The notes beneath the pieces are model-generated. The model was not told where the DNA came from and did no database searches. It saw nothing but the letters and a program-made list of their open reading frames with translations. The position numbers and the translations under genes were made by a program. A DNA stretch of 64,000 nucleotides from an uncultured Pseudokineococcus sp. (GTDB lineage: Bacteria > Actinomycetota > Actinomycetes > Actinomycetales > Quadrisphaeraceae): the NCBI RefSeq assembly GCF_947499845.1, contig NZ_CANMPM010000006.1, forward strand, positions 124,001-188,000, written 5' to 3'. Shown one piece after another: positions 7,200 to 16,159 of this stretch. How positions within the stretch are numbered: position 1 is the first letter of the stretch; each line of letters opens with the position of its first letter.

Positions 7200-10094
7200 A
7201 TGACCGAGACGACGCCGCGCCCCCGGTCCGCCCGCAAGGGCGGAGGACGGGGCAAGGGCCTGGTGGTCGAGCGCCTGTTCACGACCGCCGGTCGCCACCC
7301 CTACGACGAGGTGGAGTGGGAGCGCCGCGACGTCGTCCAGACCAACTGGAAGACGGGCGCCACGATCTTCGAGCAGCGGGGCGTCGAGTTCCCGGCGTCC
7401 TGGAGCGCCAACGCGTCGACCATCGTCACGACGAAGTACTTCCGCGGCGCCGTGGGCAGCGACGCCCGGGAGACGTCGCTGCGCCAGCTCATCGACCGGG
7501 TGGTGCTCACCTACGGGCGCGCCGGCCGCGACAACGGGTACTTCGCCAGCGAGGCCGACGCCGAGGTCTTCGAGCACGAGCTCACCTGGATGCTGCTGCA
7601 CCAGGTGTTCTCCTTCAACAGCCCCGTGTGGTTCAACGTGGGCACGTCCAGCCCGCAGCAGGTCTCGGCCTGCTTCATCCTCTCCGTCGACGACTCGATG
7701 GACTCGATCCTCAACTGGTACCGCGAGGAGGGGATGATCTTCAAGGGCGGCTCCGGCGCCGGCCTCAACCTCTCCCGGATCCGCTCCTCGAAGGAGCTCC
7801 TGCACAGCTCCGGCGGCACGGCCTCGGGGCCGGTGTCCTTCATGCGCGGGGCGGACGCCTCCGCGGGCACCATCAAGTCCGGCGGCGCCACGCGGCGCGC
7901 GGCGAAGATGGTGGTCCTCGACGTCGACCACCCCGACATCGCCGAGTTCGTCCAGACGAAGGCGCGCGAGGAGGACAAGATCCGCGCGCTGCGCGACGCC
8001 GGGTTCGACATGGACCTCGGCGGCGAGGACATCACCTCGGTGCAGTACCAGAACGCCAACAACTCGGTGCGCGTCAGCGACGAGTTCATGCGCGCCGTCG
8101 AGGACGGCACGTCCTTCGGCCTGCGGGCCCGCACTACGGGCGAGGTCGTCGAGGAGGTCGACGCCCGCGAGCTGTGGTCCTCGATCGCGAAGGCCGCGTG
8201 GGAGTGCGCCGACCCGGGCCTGCAGTACGACGACACCATCAACGACTGGCACACGACGCCGGAGTCGGGGCGCATCAACGCCTCGAACCCCTGCTCGGAG
8301 TACATGCACCTCGACAACTCGAGCTGCAACCTCGCCAGCCTCAACCTGCTCTTCTTCCTCCGCGAGGACGGGTCCTTCGACGCCGAGCGCTTCGCCCGCT
8401 CCGTCGAGCTCGTCATCACGGCGATGGACATCTCCATCTGCTTCGCCGACTTCCCCACGGAGGCCATCGGCGAGACGACCCGCGCCTACCGCCAGCTCGG
8501 CATCGGCTTCGCCAACCTCGGCGCGCTACTCATGGCGTCGGGCCTCGCCTACGACTCCGAGGGCGGGCGCTCCCTCGCGGCCTCCATCACCTCGCTCATG
8601 ACCGGCGCGGCCTACAAGCGCTCGGCCGAGCTGGCCGGCGTCGTCGGCGCCTACGAGGGCTACGCCCGCAACGCCGAGGGCCACCAGCGGATCATGCGCA
8701 AGCACGCCGCGGCCAACGATGAGATCCGCACCCTCCACAGCGCCGACGCCGACGTGCACCGCCTCGCCACGCGCGTCTGGGCCGAGGGCAACGAGATCGG
8801 TGCGGCCAACGGCTGGCGCAACAGCCAGGCCAGCGTCCTGGCCCCCACGGGGACCATCGGCTTCATGATGGACTGCGACACCACCGGCATCGAGCCCGAC
8901 TTCTCGCTCGTGAAGTTCAAGAAGCTCGTCGGCGGCGGCTCCATGCAGATCGTCAACCAGACGATCCCGCGCGCCCTGCGGGCCTTCGGATACGCCGAGG
9001 AGACGGTCGAGGCGATCGTCGAGCACATCGCCCAGCACGGCCACGTCGTCGACGCCCCCGGGCTGCGCCCCGAGCACTACGAGGTCTTCGACTGCGCGAT
9101 CGGCGCCCGGGCCATCCGGCCCATGGGCCACATCCGCATGATGGCCGCCTGCCAGCCGTTCCTCTCCGGCGCCATCTCCAAGACGGTCAACCTGCCGGAG
9201 ACGGCGACCGTCGAGGAGGTCCAGGATGCGTACTTCCAGTCGTGGAAGCTCGGCCTCAAGGCCGTCGCGCTGTACCGCGACAACTGCAAGGTCGGCCAGC
9301 CCCTCGGCGACGGCAAGGAGGCCAAGAAGGACAAGGAGGTCGAGGCCCCGGCCCCCGTCGTCGAGTACCGGCCCACCCGCACGCGTCTGCCGAAGTCGCG
9401 CCCCTCGATCACCACGTCGTTCGCGGTCGGCGGCGCCGAGGGCTACCTGACGGCGGGCTCCTACCCCGACGGCGGGCTCGGCGAGGTCTTCCTCAAGCTC
9501 GGCAAGCAGGGCTCCACGCTGGCCGGGGTCATGGACGCCTTCTCCATCGCCATCTCGGTGGCGCTGCAGTACGGGGTCCCGCTCGAGACCTACGTCGAGA
9601 AGTTCACCAACATGCGCTTCGAGCCGGCGGGCCTCACCGACGACCCGGACGTGCGCATGAGCCAGTCGGTCATGGACTACATGTTCCGCCGCCTGGCGCT
9701 CGACCACCTGCCCTTCGAGACGCGCTCGGCGCTCGGCATCCACACCGCCGAGGAGCGTGCGCGCCACCTCGAGACGGGCTCGTACACGCCGAGCGCCAGC
9801 GACGACCAGGACGACTTCGACGCGGTGTCGCAGTCCGTCGACACGGCCCCCGCGGGCCGTCCGGCGGCGTCCTCCGCGCCGGTCGCCGCGGCGCCGAGCG
9901 AGGTCGCCGAGTCCGGGGCGGGCGCCGCGACGGCGCGCAAGGCCCCCGTCGAGGTGCACTCCTCGAGCGAGCTCATGGAGTCCCTCGGCACCGCGACGGA
10001 CGCGCCGATGTGCTTCACCTGCGGCACGAAGATGCGTCCCGCCGGCAGCTGCTACGTCTGCGAGGGCTGCGGCAGCACCTCCGGCTGCAGCTGA
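7200..10094 (+). CDS. nrdJ: Vitamin B12-dependent ribonucleoside-diphosphate reductase (class II)
   Basis: NrdJ reduces ribonucleotides to deoxyribonucleotides using adenosylcobalamin and works with or without oxygen. The 964-residue protein shows NSPVWFNVG (about 140), ACFILSVDDSMDSI, the glycine-rich GGSGAGLNLSRIRS, the active-site NPCSEYMHLDNSSCNLASLN (about 365-385, with the NxCxE residues), and APTGTIGFMMDCDTTGIEPD. The C-terminus ends in a Cys-rich tail (CFTCGTKMRPAGSCYVCEGCG) that in this family relays electrons or binds zinc. The start is ATG 7200 with AAGGA upstream. It follows nrdR, probably in one transcript, and ends at a strong hairpin (10180-10224). No cobalamin riboswitch was seen in the 166-nt gap or upstream of nrdR. 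Confidence 0.97.
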   Translation: MTETTPRPRSARKGGGRGKGLVVERLFTTAGRHPYDEVEWERRDVVQTNWKTGATIFEQRGVEFPASWSANASTIVTTKYFRGAVGSDARETSLRQLIDRVVLTYGRAGRDNGYFASEADAEVFEHELTWMLLHQVFSFNSPVWFNVGTSSPQQVSACFILSVDDSMDSILNWYREEGMIFKGGSGAGLNLSRIRSSKELLHSSGGTASGPVSFMRGADASAGTIKSGGATRRAAKMVVLDVDHPDIAEFVQTKAREEDKIRALRDAGFDMDLGGEDITSVQYQNANNSVRVSDEFMRAVEDGTSFGLRARTTGEVVEEVDARELWSSIAKAAWECADPGLQYDDTINDWHTTPESGRINASNPCSEYMHLDNSSCNLASLNLLFFLREDGSFDAERFARSVELVITAMDISICFADFPTEAIGETTRAYRQLGIGFANLGALLMASGLAYDSEGGRSLAASITSLMTGAAYKRSAELAGVVGAYEGYARNAEGHQRIMRKHAAANDEIRTLHSADADVHRLATRVWAEGNEIGAANGWRNSQASVLAPTGTIGFMMDCDTTGIEPDFSLVKFKKLVGGGSMQIVNQTIPRALRAFGYAEETVEAIVEHIAQHGHVVDAPGLRPEHYEVFDCAIGARAIRPMGHIRMMAACQPFLSGAISKTVNLPETATVEEVQDAYFQSWKLGLKAVALYRDNCKVGQPLGDGKEAKKDKEVEAPAPVVEYRPTRTRLPKSRPSITTSFAVGGAEGYLTAGSYPDGGLGEVFLKLGKQGSTLAGVMDAFSIAISVALQYGVPLETYVEKFTNMRFEPAGLTDDPDVRMSQSVMDYMFRRLALDHLPFETRSALGIHTAEERARHLETGSYTPSASDDQDDFDAVSQSVDTAPAGRPAASSAPVAAAPSEVAESGAGAATARKAPVEVHSSSELMESLGTATDAPMCFTCGTKMRPAGSCYVCEGCGSTSGCS

Positions 10095-10179
10095 CCGCTC
10101 GAGGCCCTCGAAGCGCCACTGAAAGGTGGATGACGGCGACGCTCTAGCTCGTCCGCTGACTGCCTGAACGAGTGGTCGA

Positions 10180-10224
10180 AAGACGCAGAGGCCCCACCGC
10201 GACGTGGTGGGGCCTCTGCGTCTT
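10180..10224 (+). terminator. Terminator after nrdJ, perfect 19-bp stem
   Basis: The arms 10180-10198 and 10206-10224 are perfectly complementary over 19 bp around a 7-nt loop. The 5' arm starts with AA and the 3' arm ends with TT. Confidence 0.85.
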
Positions 10225-10351
10225 GGGCGATCGCAGGGAGACGGTGACGCGGTCGAGGGCACGACCACGCGGACGTGACCATCGCCTGTCTTCTCGATGC
10301 CTCACTTGATTTCTCAAGGCGCGACGGCCCCTGGCGTGGGACTGTGACGGC

Positions 10352-11017
10352 GTGAACGGACGGACTGTCGACGCTGACCCCTCGCTTCCTGGCGGCCTGG
10401 GCCTCTCCACGTTGCTAGGCCGACTGGCTGCCCGTCGACCCGTCTTCCACTCAGAAGCCGACTTCCAGTTTGAGTTCGCCCGTGAGCTGGCGGTCGAGGC
10501 GCCCGATATGCAGATCCGCCTCGAAGTCCCCTTCCGTAGTCCCGCGGACGGCACCCGCTACGTCGATCTCACCTGCAGGACGTCGGGACAACGGGCCCTG
10601 GTCGAGTTCAAGTACGTCACCCGCGCTTACACCTGGACGGCCCCCGACGGCGAGGAGTTCCGTCTCAAGAACCATGCCGCGATGGATCTCGCCCGCCTGC
10701 ACTTCGTGCACGACGTCCATCGCCTCGAAAGCCTCATCGGCGACGACAGCGACACGACCGGTATCGCGCTGCTCCTCACCAACGCTGACGCGCTCTGGGG
10801 CAGCCCCGGACGTCGTGTCACCAGAGACGTCGCCTTCCGTCTGCACGAAGGGCGTAGCCCCCTCTCCGGCACTCTGACCTGGGGGCCGGACGACAACCGC
10901 TACCCCGCCAACGAGCGCGTTCTCAACGGCAATTACCCCATCAAGTGGCACGATTACACATCGGCTGACCTTTCCGCCTCGGCGGGCTACTTCCGTTGGC
11001 TCGCCTTTCAGGTCTGA
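10352..11017 (+). CDS. Hypothetical protein with a PD-(D/E)XK nuclease-like core
   Basis: This 221-residue protein is not recognised as a named family. Its N-terminal half has an order typical of PD-(D/E)XK nucleases: a glutamate in FHSEADFQFEF (about 33-43), then YVDLTC (Asp about 71), then ALVEFKY (Glu-x-Lys about 83-87). The C-terminal half, with NYPIKWHDYTSADLSASAGYF, is hydrophilic and has no known motif. Base composition is visibly lower in GC than the neighbours, with more A/T-ending codons, suggesting horizontal acquisition. GTG 10352 is preceded at 6 nt by GACTGT, a weak leaderless-type box. It stands alone, with terminators or gaps on both sides and no methyltransferase nearby, so a restriction or defence role is only a guess. 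Confidence 0.6.
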   Translation: MNGRTVDADPSLPGGLGLSTLLGRLAARRPVFHSEADFQFEFARELAVEAPDMQIRLEVPFRSPADGTRYVDLTCRTSGQRALVEFKYVTRAYTWTAPDGEEFRLKNHAAMDLARLHFVHDVHRLESLIGDDSDTTGIALLLTNADALWGSPGRRVTRDVAFRLHEGRSPLSGTLTWGPDDNRYPANERVLNGNYPIKWHDYTSADLSASAGYFRWLAFQV

Positions 11018-11249
11018 GCCAGGGCAGTTCGGTCTAAGCCTCTGCTGAAGAGCAGAAGCATGGCCGGGACCTTGATAGACGACAGGCTGGGGGCTGGCCG
11101 GCGGGCCACCCGTGGAGCCGCAGCCTGGCTGCCCTCGCCGCGGTGAGGCGCCGAGGAAGCGATGACCCGCGCGGCGGCGTCGAGCGGCGCTACTCGCAGG
11201 TGCTAATCAACGTCCGCGTGGGCGGCGGGGGAGGCGGGCCCCTGCTGTC

Positions 11250-12542
11250 GTGATCCGGAGGGCTGTGCACCAGGGTGGGACCGTGACGAGCGGTGGCGGG
11301 CAGCGCACGGACGACGGGGCCGCGGCCCACGACCGGACGGACGGAGCGCGCGCGGTGCGGCTGGTGGCCGCGGCGCTCGTCTTCGGGCTCGTCATGGCCG
11401 GCGCCACGCTGCCGACGGCGCTGTACGGCCGCTACCAGGAGCAGCTCGGCTTCGGCCCGCTCGTGCAGACGACGCTCTTCGCCTCCTACGCCGTCGGCGT
11501 CCTCGCCGCGCTCGTCGTCCTCGGGGAGCTGTCCGACCGGGTGGGCCGGCGCCCGCTGCTGCTGCTCGGGCTCGCCGCGGCCGCGCTGAGCGCCCTGTGC
11601 TTCCTGCTCGCCGACGGCCTGCCCCTGCTCTTCGCGGGGCGTCTGCTGTCGGGTCTGTCCGCGGGCGTCTTCACCGGCACGGCGACGACCGCCGTCGTCG
11701 AGCTGGCCCCGCCGCGGTGGTCGCGGGCCGCGACGTCGACCGCCACCGCGGTCAACGTGCTCGGCCTCGGCGCCGGACCGGTCCTATCCGCCCTCGTCGC
11801 CGAGGCCTCGCTGGCGCCCCTGCGCGCGCCCTACCTCGTGCACCTCCTCCTGCTCGTGCCCGCCGCCCTCGTCACCTGGTGGCAGCCGGAGACCGCCGGG
11901 TCGCAGCGGCGCGACGGCGGCCGCCCCGCTCCGGCCTCGGCCTGGTGGCCGCACCTACTGCGCCCGACCGTCCCGGTCGAGGTCCGGCGGGCGTTCGTGC
12001 CCGCGGCCACGGCGGGGTTCGCCGGCTTCGCCGTCTTCGGGCTCTTCACCGCGGTGGCGCCCCAGCTGCTCGTCGAGCAGCTCGGGGTAGGTGACCGGGT
12101 CGTGGCCGACGCCCTCGTCGGCGTGCCGTTCCTCGCCTCGGCGGTGGCGCAGGTCGCCACCGGCGGGCTCGCCGCACCCCGCGCGCTCGTCGCGGGATGC
12201 GCCGGCCTCGCCGCCGGGGCCGCCCTGCTCGTCGCCGGCCTCGCGGCCCAGGCCCTCCCTCTGGTGGTCGTCGCGGCCACGCTGCTGGGCCTCGGCCACG
12301 GCACGGCGTTCCGGGCGGGCGTCGCCTCGGTGCGGGCCGCCAGCCCGGAGGGGCGCACGGGCGAGGTCGTCTCGACGCTCTTCGTCGTCCTCTACGTCGC
12401 CATCTCGCTGCCCGTGGTCGCGCTGGGCGCGCTGGCCGTCGCCACCGACCTCCCGACGGCCGCCGAGATCCTCGGCGTCGTCGTCGGCCTGCTGGCGCTC
12501 GCGGCCCTCGTCCTCCTCCGGCGTCGTCCCCTGGAGGGCTGA
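11250..12542 (+). CDS. MFS transporter
   Basis: This 430-residue protein has about 12 hydrophobic helices. The major facilitator loop motif between helices 2 and 3 is seen as GELSDRVGRRPLLLLG (near residue 90). The sequence resembles actinobacterial 12-helix drug/metabolite MFS proteins such as those with TLPTALYGRYQEQLGF after helix 1. The substrate is unknown. Three in-frame GTG codons (11250, 11265, 11283) are possible starts; none has an ideal ribosome-binding site, so the N-terminus is uncertain by up to 11 residues. It converges with the acetyltransferase gene. Confidence 0.85.
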   Translation: MIRRAVHQGGTVTSGGGQRTDDGAAAHDRTDGARAVRLVAAALVFGLVMAGATLPTALYGRYQEQLGFGPLVQTTLFASYAVGVLAALVVLGELSDRVGRRPLLLLGLAAAALSALCFLLADGLPLLFAGRLLSGLSAGVFTGTATTAVVELAPPRWSRAATSTATAVNVLGLGAGPVLSALVAEASLAPLRAPYLVHLLLLVPAALVTWWQPETAGSQRRDGGRPAPASAWWPHLLRPTVPVEVRRAFVPAATAGFAGFAVFGLFTAVAPQLLVEQLGVGDRVVADALVGVPFLASAVAQVATGGLAAPRALVAGCAGLAAGAALLVAGLAAQALPLVVVAATLLGLGHGTAFRAGVASVRAASPEGRTGEVVSTLFVVLYVAISLPVVALGALAVATDLPTAAEILGVVVGLLALAALVLLRRRPLEG

Positions 12543-12573
12543 GCCCGGCTGTCGCGGTCCGGGGGAGGGCGCC

Positions 12574-13059
12574 TCAGAGGGGGCGGTGCATGACGTGCAG
12601 CCCGACGAGGCCGTGGGTCCGTGAGGCGAAGGCCTCGGGCACGGTGCCCACCACGGTGAAGCCGAGCGACCGCCACAGGGCTACCGCCCGCACGTTGGTC
12701 TCGACGACGGCGTTGAACTGGACGGCGCGGTAGCCCTCGGCGGCCAGGCGCGCCAGCACGGCCTCCCCGAGCGCACGGCCCACGCCGCGGCCGGACGCCT
12801 CGGGCGCCACCATGAAGCTCGCCGTCCCGACGTGCTCCCCGCGGCCCGGCCGGTTCGGGCCCGCCTTGGCCGTGCCCAGCAGGCCCTCGTCGTCGACGGC
12901 CACCAGCGCCCATCCGGGCGGCTCCTCGAGCCAGAGGTCCCGCGCGGCCTCGGACGTCAGGTCGTCGGGGTAGGCGTACGTCTCCCCGGCGCCGACCACG
13001 GCGCGGAAGACCGGTTCGATCGCGGGCCAGTCCTCGGCGGTCGCCGTCCGGATGAGCAC
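12574..13059 (-). CDS. GNAT-family N-acetyltransferase
   Basis: This 161-residue protein of the GCN5-related acetyltransferase fold has the acetyl-CoA binding motif A as ASFMVAPEASGRGVGRALGEA (pyrophosphate loop GRGVGRAL) and a typical C-terminal strand (ALWRSLGFTVVGTVPEAF). GTG 13059 gives the usual N-terminus LIRTATAEDWPAIEPVF. A TACGGT box ends 6 nt upstream on the minus strand and there is no ribosome-binding site, suggesting a leaderless message. It resembles the phosphinothricin-acetyltransferase-like branch, but the acceptor cannot be told. Confidence 0.88.
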   Translation of the reverse strand: MLIRTATAEDWPAIEPVFRAVVGAGETYAYPDDLTSEAARDLWLEEPPGWALVAVDDEGLLGTAKAGPNRPGRGEHVGTASFMVAPEASGRGVGRALGEAVLARLAAEGYRAVQFNAVVETNVRAVALWRSLGFTVVGTVPEAFASRTHGLVGLHVMHRPL

Positions 13060-13065
13060 GCGCGC

Positions 13066-13071
13066 ACCGTA
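13066..13071 (-). promoter_or_regulatory. -10 box TACGGT, leaderless start of the GNAT gene
   Basis: TACGGT on the minus strand is separated from the GTG start by 6 nt. Confidence 0.4.
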
Positions 13072-13145
13072 GCCGCGCCGTGAGCCGGACCGGTGCGCCC
13101 GGCGCCCGGCCCCGCGCCGTGGGTCCCACTCCGAGACCCCGGCGG

Positions 13146-14510
13146 CTACGCCCGCAGCACCAGCCCGGCGTGGGCGAGCTCCGGGAGGCCGACGAGGCCG
13201 ACCGCCAGCGCGGGCGTGAGGTGGCCGGTGCGCGGCGGGTCCTCCACCGTGCGGGCCAGCAGGAGCCCCACCTCGGCGACCATGCGCGCCGTCGCGCGGT
13301 ACCCCGGGTGGCCCGTGCCCTCGAGGAGGGCCGTCCCGCGCGCGCCCGACCGCGTGAGCGCCTCGGCGCGCACGCTCCACGTCCACCCCTCGAGCACGTC
13401 GCCGCGCGGGCCCGAGCCGCTCCCCGGGAGCGTGCGGCCGAGGGCGGCCGCGAGGCGCCGGCGCACCGGCCCCGGCAACCGGGTGAGGGCCAGCACGCCC
13501 GCCTGCAGGCCGGAGGACGCAGCGGCCGCAAGCAGCGAGAGGGCCCCGGCGGGCCCTCGCACGGCGCCCATGTCGACGCCTTCCGCGAGGGCGGCGGGGG
13601 AGTGGGGCACGCCGCGCTCGGCGGCCAGCAGCGCCGCGGTGCGGTGGAGCACCGGCGGGTCGATGAAGGCGGCCGGGACCACCGGACCCAGGACCCGGCC
13701 GTGCATCACCCGCGGGCGGAGCGCCAGGGGGCTCCGGCGGCGGACGCGTCGGGCGGCGCGGGCGTCCGGCACGAGGGCCGCCGGGTCGCCGGCGACGCGG
13801 GCGTCCTCGTCGGCGAGGACCTCGACGAGGCTCTGGAGGGTGCCGCCCGAGACGGCGTCGGACAGGCCGAGGCGGCGCCGGGGCGGCCGCGCGGTCGACG
13901 TGACCGCCACGGCGACGACGGGCCCGGCAGCGCCCGGGCCGTCCCCGAAGGGGCCCTCTGCACCGGGGCCGTCCGCCGCCTGCGCCGACGCCGGCCCTCC
14001 GACCGCGTCGGCCTCCTCGGCGCGCCGGCAGGCGAGGAGGACGGCGAGGTCGGCGGGCAGGGCCTCGTAGCCGCTGACCTGCACGACCCGGACACCGGCG
14101 CGGCGGGCGGGCCCGTGCCAGGTGCGGACCGTGCGCGCGACGGCCGGGATCTCGCCGCTGAGGTCGACGTAGGAGGCGCCGCCTCGCACGCAGGCGGCGA
14201 CGACGGCGTCCGCCGTGGTCGAGTACGGGCCGGCGAGGTCGAGGACGACCCGCGTGCGACGGGCGACGCGCTCGAGCGCCGGTCCGTCGCGCAGGTCCAC
14301 CACGAGGGACGGGACGTCGGGCGCACCCAGCTCGTCGAGCACGGCGGCCAGCCGGTCGGGGTCGCGTCCGGCCACGGCCCAGCGCGCGCCGGTGGCGCGC
14401 GATCGCTCGTGCAGGTGACGTGCGACGAGACGGCCCGTCAGCCCGGTGGCCCCGAGGACGACGACGTCGAGGTCCCGGCCCGCCCCCGTGGCGCTCTCCG
14501 CGGCCGTCAC
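13146..14510 (-). CDS. Saccharopine dehydrogenase-like NAD(P)-binding protein
   Basis: This 454-residue protein has an N-terminal Rossmann fold with VVVLGATGLTGRLVARHL (about 14-31) and the conserved LAGPYSTTADAVVAACVRGGASYVDLSGEIP region seen in saccharopine dehydrogenase-like and trans-acting enoyl reductase proteins (for example mycobacterial Rv2953). GTG 14510 overlaps the stop of the upstream gene by 4 nt, so the two are probably translationally coupled. A long Ala/Gly-rich stretch near 170-190 looks like an inserted linker. Members act as enoyl reductases in lipid synthesis or are uncharacterised; no lipid-synthesis genes are nearby, so the substrate is unknown. Confidence 0.8.
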   Translation of the reverse strand: MTAAESATGAGRDLDVVVLGATGLTGRLVARHLHERSRATGARWAVAGRDPDRLAAVLDELGAPDVPSLVVDLRDGPALERVARRTRVVLDLAGPYSTTADAVVAACVRGGASYVDLSGEIPAVARTVRTWHGPARRAGVRVVQVSGYEALPADLAVLLACRRAEEADAVGGPASAQAADGPGAEGPFGDGPGAAGPVVAVAVTSTARPPRRRLGLSDAVSGGTLQSLVEVLADEDARVAGDPAALVPDARAARRVRRRSPLALRPRVMHGRVLGPVVPAAFIDPPVLHRTAALLAAERGVPHSPAALAEGVDMGAVRGPAGALSLLAAAASSGLQAGVLALTRLPGPVRRRLAAALGRTLPGSGSGPRGDVLEGWTWSVRAEALTRSGARGTALLEGTGHPGYRATARMVAEVGLLLARTVEDPPRTGHLTPALAVGLVGLPELAHAGLVLRA

Positions 14511-14767
14511 GACGCCGTGATGCGTCCGACGACGTCGACCCGCACCGGGACGCCGTCGACCTCGGCGGGCACCTCGGGCGCGTCGTCCTCCGCGACGACG
14601 CCCACGCGCACGCCGTACGCGGCGACGGACGTGCCCACGGCCCACCGGACGACCCCGACGCCGTTGACCCGGCGGTCACCGGCGAGCGAGGACGCCAGGC
14701 GGCTCTTGGCGGCGCGGGCGGCGTCCCGGCTGGCCCCGGGGAGACCGTCACCGGACGGCTGGCTCAT
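14507..14767 (-). CDS. Small conserved protein resembling a trypsin-like protease N-domain
   Basis: This is an 86-residue protein starting MSQPSGDG at ATG 14767 and ending with GVPVRVDVVGRITAS. It contains a SRDAARAAKSRL helix followed by strands around NGVGVVRWAVGTSVAAYGVRV and VPAEVDGVPVRVDVVG. The order of a charged helix, then GVGV, then a GxRV strand resembles the N-terminal region of bacterial trypsin-like/Nal1-like proteases, including the gene immediately upstream, which starts DIQAARETKQELLRTA. It overlaps the downstream saccharopine dehydrogenase-like gene by 4 nt. CACACT sits 6 nt before the ATG as a possible leaderless -10. Function is unknown; it may be a stand-alone copy of the protease N-domain. 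Confidence 0.65.
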   Translation of the reverse strand: MSQPSGDGLPGASRDAARAAKSRLASSLAGDRRVNGVGVVRWAVGTSVAAYGVRVGVVAEDDAPEVPAEVDGVPVRVDVVGRITAS

Positions 14768-14835
14768 CCCGGCAGTGTGCACCGCCCGGCGACGCGCCAC
14801 CACGCGTCCGGTGACGGCTCCGCCCGGCCGGTCGC

Positions 14836-15921
14836 CTACGGCGCGAGCAGGTGCACGCCCAGCGCCTCGAGCACCGCGTCGACGGGGTTGCAGAAGGTGA
14901 GACCCGCCCCGCCGGTGCCCCCGCGCTCGCTGCCGGCGAAGAGCAGGCCCACGGCCGCCCGGGTCACCGGGTCGTAGACGAGGGAGCCGCTGTCCCCACC
15001 CGCGGAGAAGGCGCCGTCCGCGCCGGTGACCTCCACCTGGTCGTCGAAGGTGACGACCCCGCTCGGGTAGGAGACGGCCACGCCGTCGAGCTCGATGGCG
15101 GTCACCGCGCCGCGGGTCAGGCCGGTGGTCCGCCCCACCTTCTCGACGAGGAGGCCGTCGTCCGCGGCGGTGGTCGTCGTCACGGCGCCGACGGGGTAGG
15201 TCGGGTCGATCTCGACGTCGTCGTCGAGCGCCGCCAGGGCGGCGTCGACGACGTTGGGCGAGGCCAGCTGCAGCGGGACGGCGACGGAGAGCCGGCCGAC
15301 GGCGTCCGCGGCCGTGCCGCCGTCGGCGCTGCCGGGCTGCAGCACCGCCGACCCGGTGGCGGCGCGGTCGGAGTCGGCGAGCACGTGGTTGTTCGACAGC
15401 AGGTAGCGCGTCGGGTCGCCGGGCCGAGCGACGAAGCCGCCCACGGTGCCCGCCGTGACGGCCCGCTGGGCGACCGACAGGCCCGGCCGCAGCGGGCGCT
15501 CGCGCCGCTGGAGCACCTCGGCCGCCCACCGGCCCGGGCGCGCCGGCGTCGGCGCGCCCGCGAGGTCGCGCTCGACGGGGGAGCGGTCGGCCGGCGGCGT
15601 CCCCGGGTCCAGCCGCTGGGGGTCGAGCCGCTGGGGATCGAGCCGCTGGGTCGAGGGCCCCCCGTCGCCGACGAGGGCCCGCACGACGCCGACGTCCAGG
15701 ACGTCGGCGTCCTCGCCGGCCAGCTCGAGGGCCCGGGCGGCGACCTCGGCGCCCGCCGTGCCGTCGTGGCGCACCGCGAGCCCGTAGCGCCCGCCGCCGT
15801 AGACCCGGACGCCGACGAGGAGGCCACCGGGGCCGGCGTCGCCCGTCCGCGCCGCGGACAGGGCGGTGGCCGCCGTCCGCAGCAGCTCCTGCTTGGTCTC
15901 GCGCGCTGCCTGGATGTCCAC
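14836..15921 (-). CDS. Trypsin-like serine protease (chymotrypsin fold)
   Basis: This 361-residue protein has an N-terminal domain (about 1-95) beginning DIQAARETKQELLRTAATAL and a C-terminal S1-type protease domain. The catalytic triad looks complete: His in LLSNNHVLA, Asp in VVDAALAAL and Ser in AGGDSGSLV. No signal peptide is seen, so it is likely cytoplasmic. GTG 15921 was chosen because GGAGGAGG lies about 5 nt upstream; the longer frame to 15987 is poorly coding. A linker with three copies of RLDPQ-type pentapeptides (bases 15612-15655) separates the domains. Similar proteins are widespread in actinobacteria and largely uncharacterised. It lies between a small protein resembling its N-domain and a divergent nuclease. 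Confidence 0.85.
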   Translation of the reverse strand: MDIQAARETKQELLRTAATALSAARTGDAGPGGLLVGVRVYGGGRYGLAVRHDGTAGAEVAARALELAGEDADVLDVGVVRALVGDGGPSTQRLDPQRLDPQRLDPGTPPADRSPVERDLAGAPTPARPGRWAAEVLQRRERPLRPGLSVAQRAVTAGTVGGFVARPGDPTRYLLSNNHVLADSDRAATGSAVLQPGSADGGTAADAVGRLSVAVPLQLASPNVVDAALAALDDDVEIDPTYPVGAVTTTTAADDGLLVEKVGRTTGLTRGAVTAIELDGVAVSYPSGVVTFDDQVEVTGADGAFSAGGDSGSLVYDPVTRAAVGLLFAGSERGGTGGAGLTFCNPVDAVLEALGVHLLAP

Positions 15922-16159
15922 GGGCCCTCCTCCTGCCCCGCCCTCGGTGACGGGACCTCTGCGGTGACGGTGACGGGGCGTCTGCACTGCTCACCGGTCG
16001 TGGCCGAGTGTGGACCCGACCCCTGACAGCCCGCGGCCCGGACCGAGCCGTCCCGCCCCGCTCGCCCCGCCCCGCCCCGCCGCGTCGGGGGCGGTCCGGT
16101 GCCGGTGCGGGCGGTGCCATCCGGGCGCGGCTGTCGGCGCCCCCTGCTCCACTGGGCGC

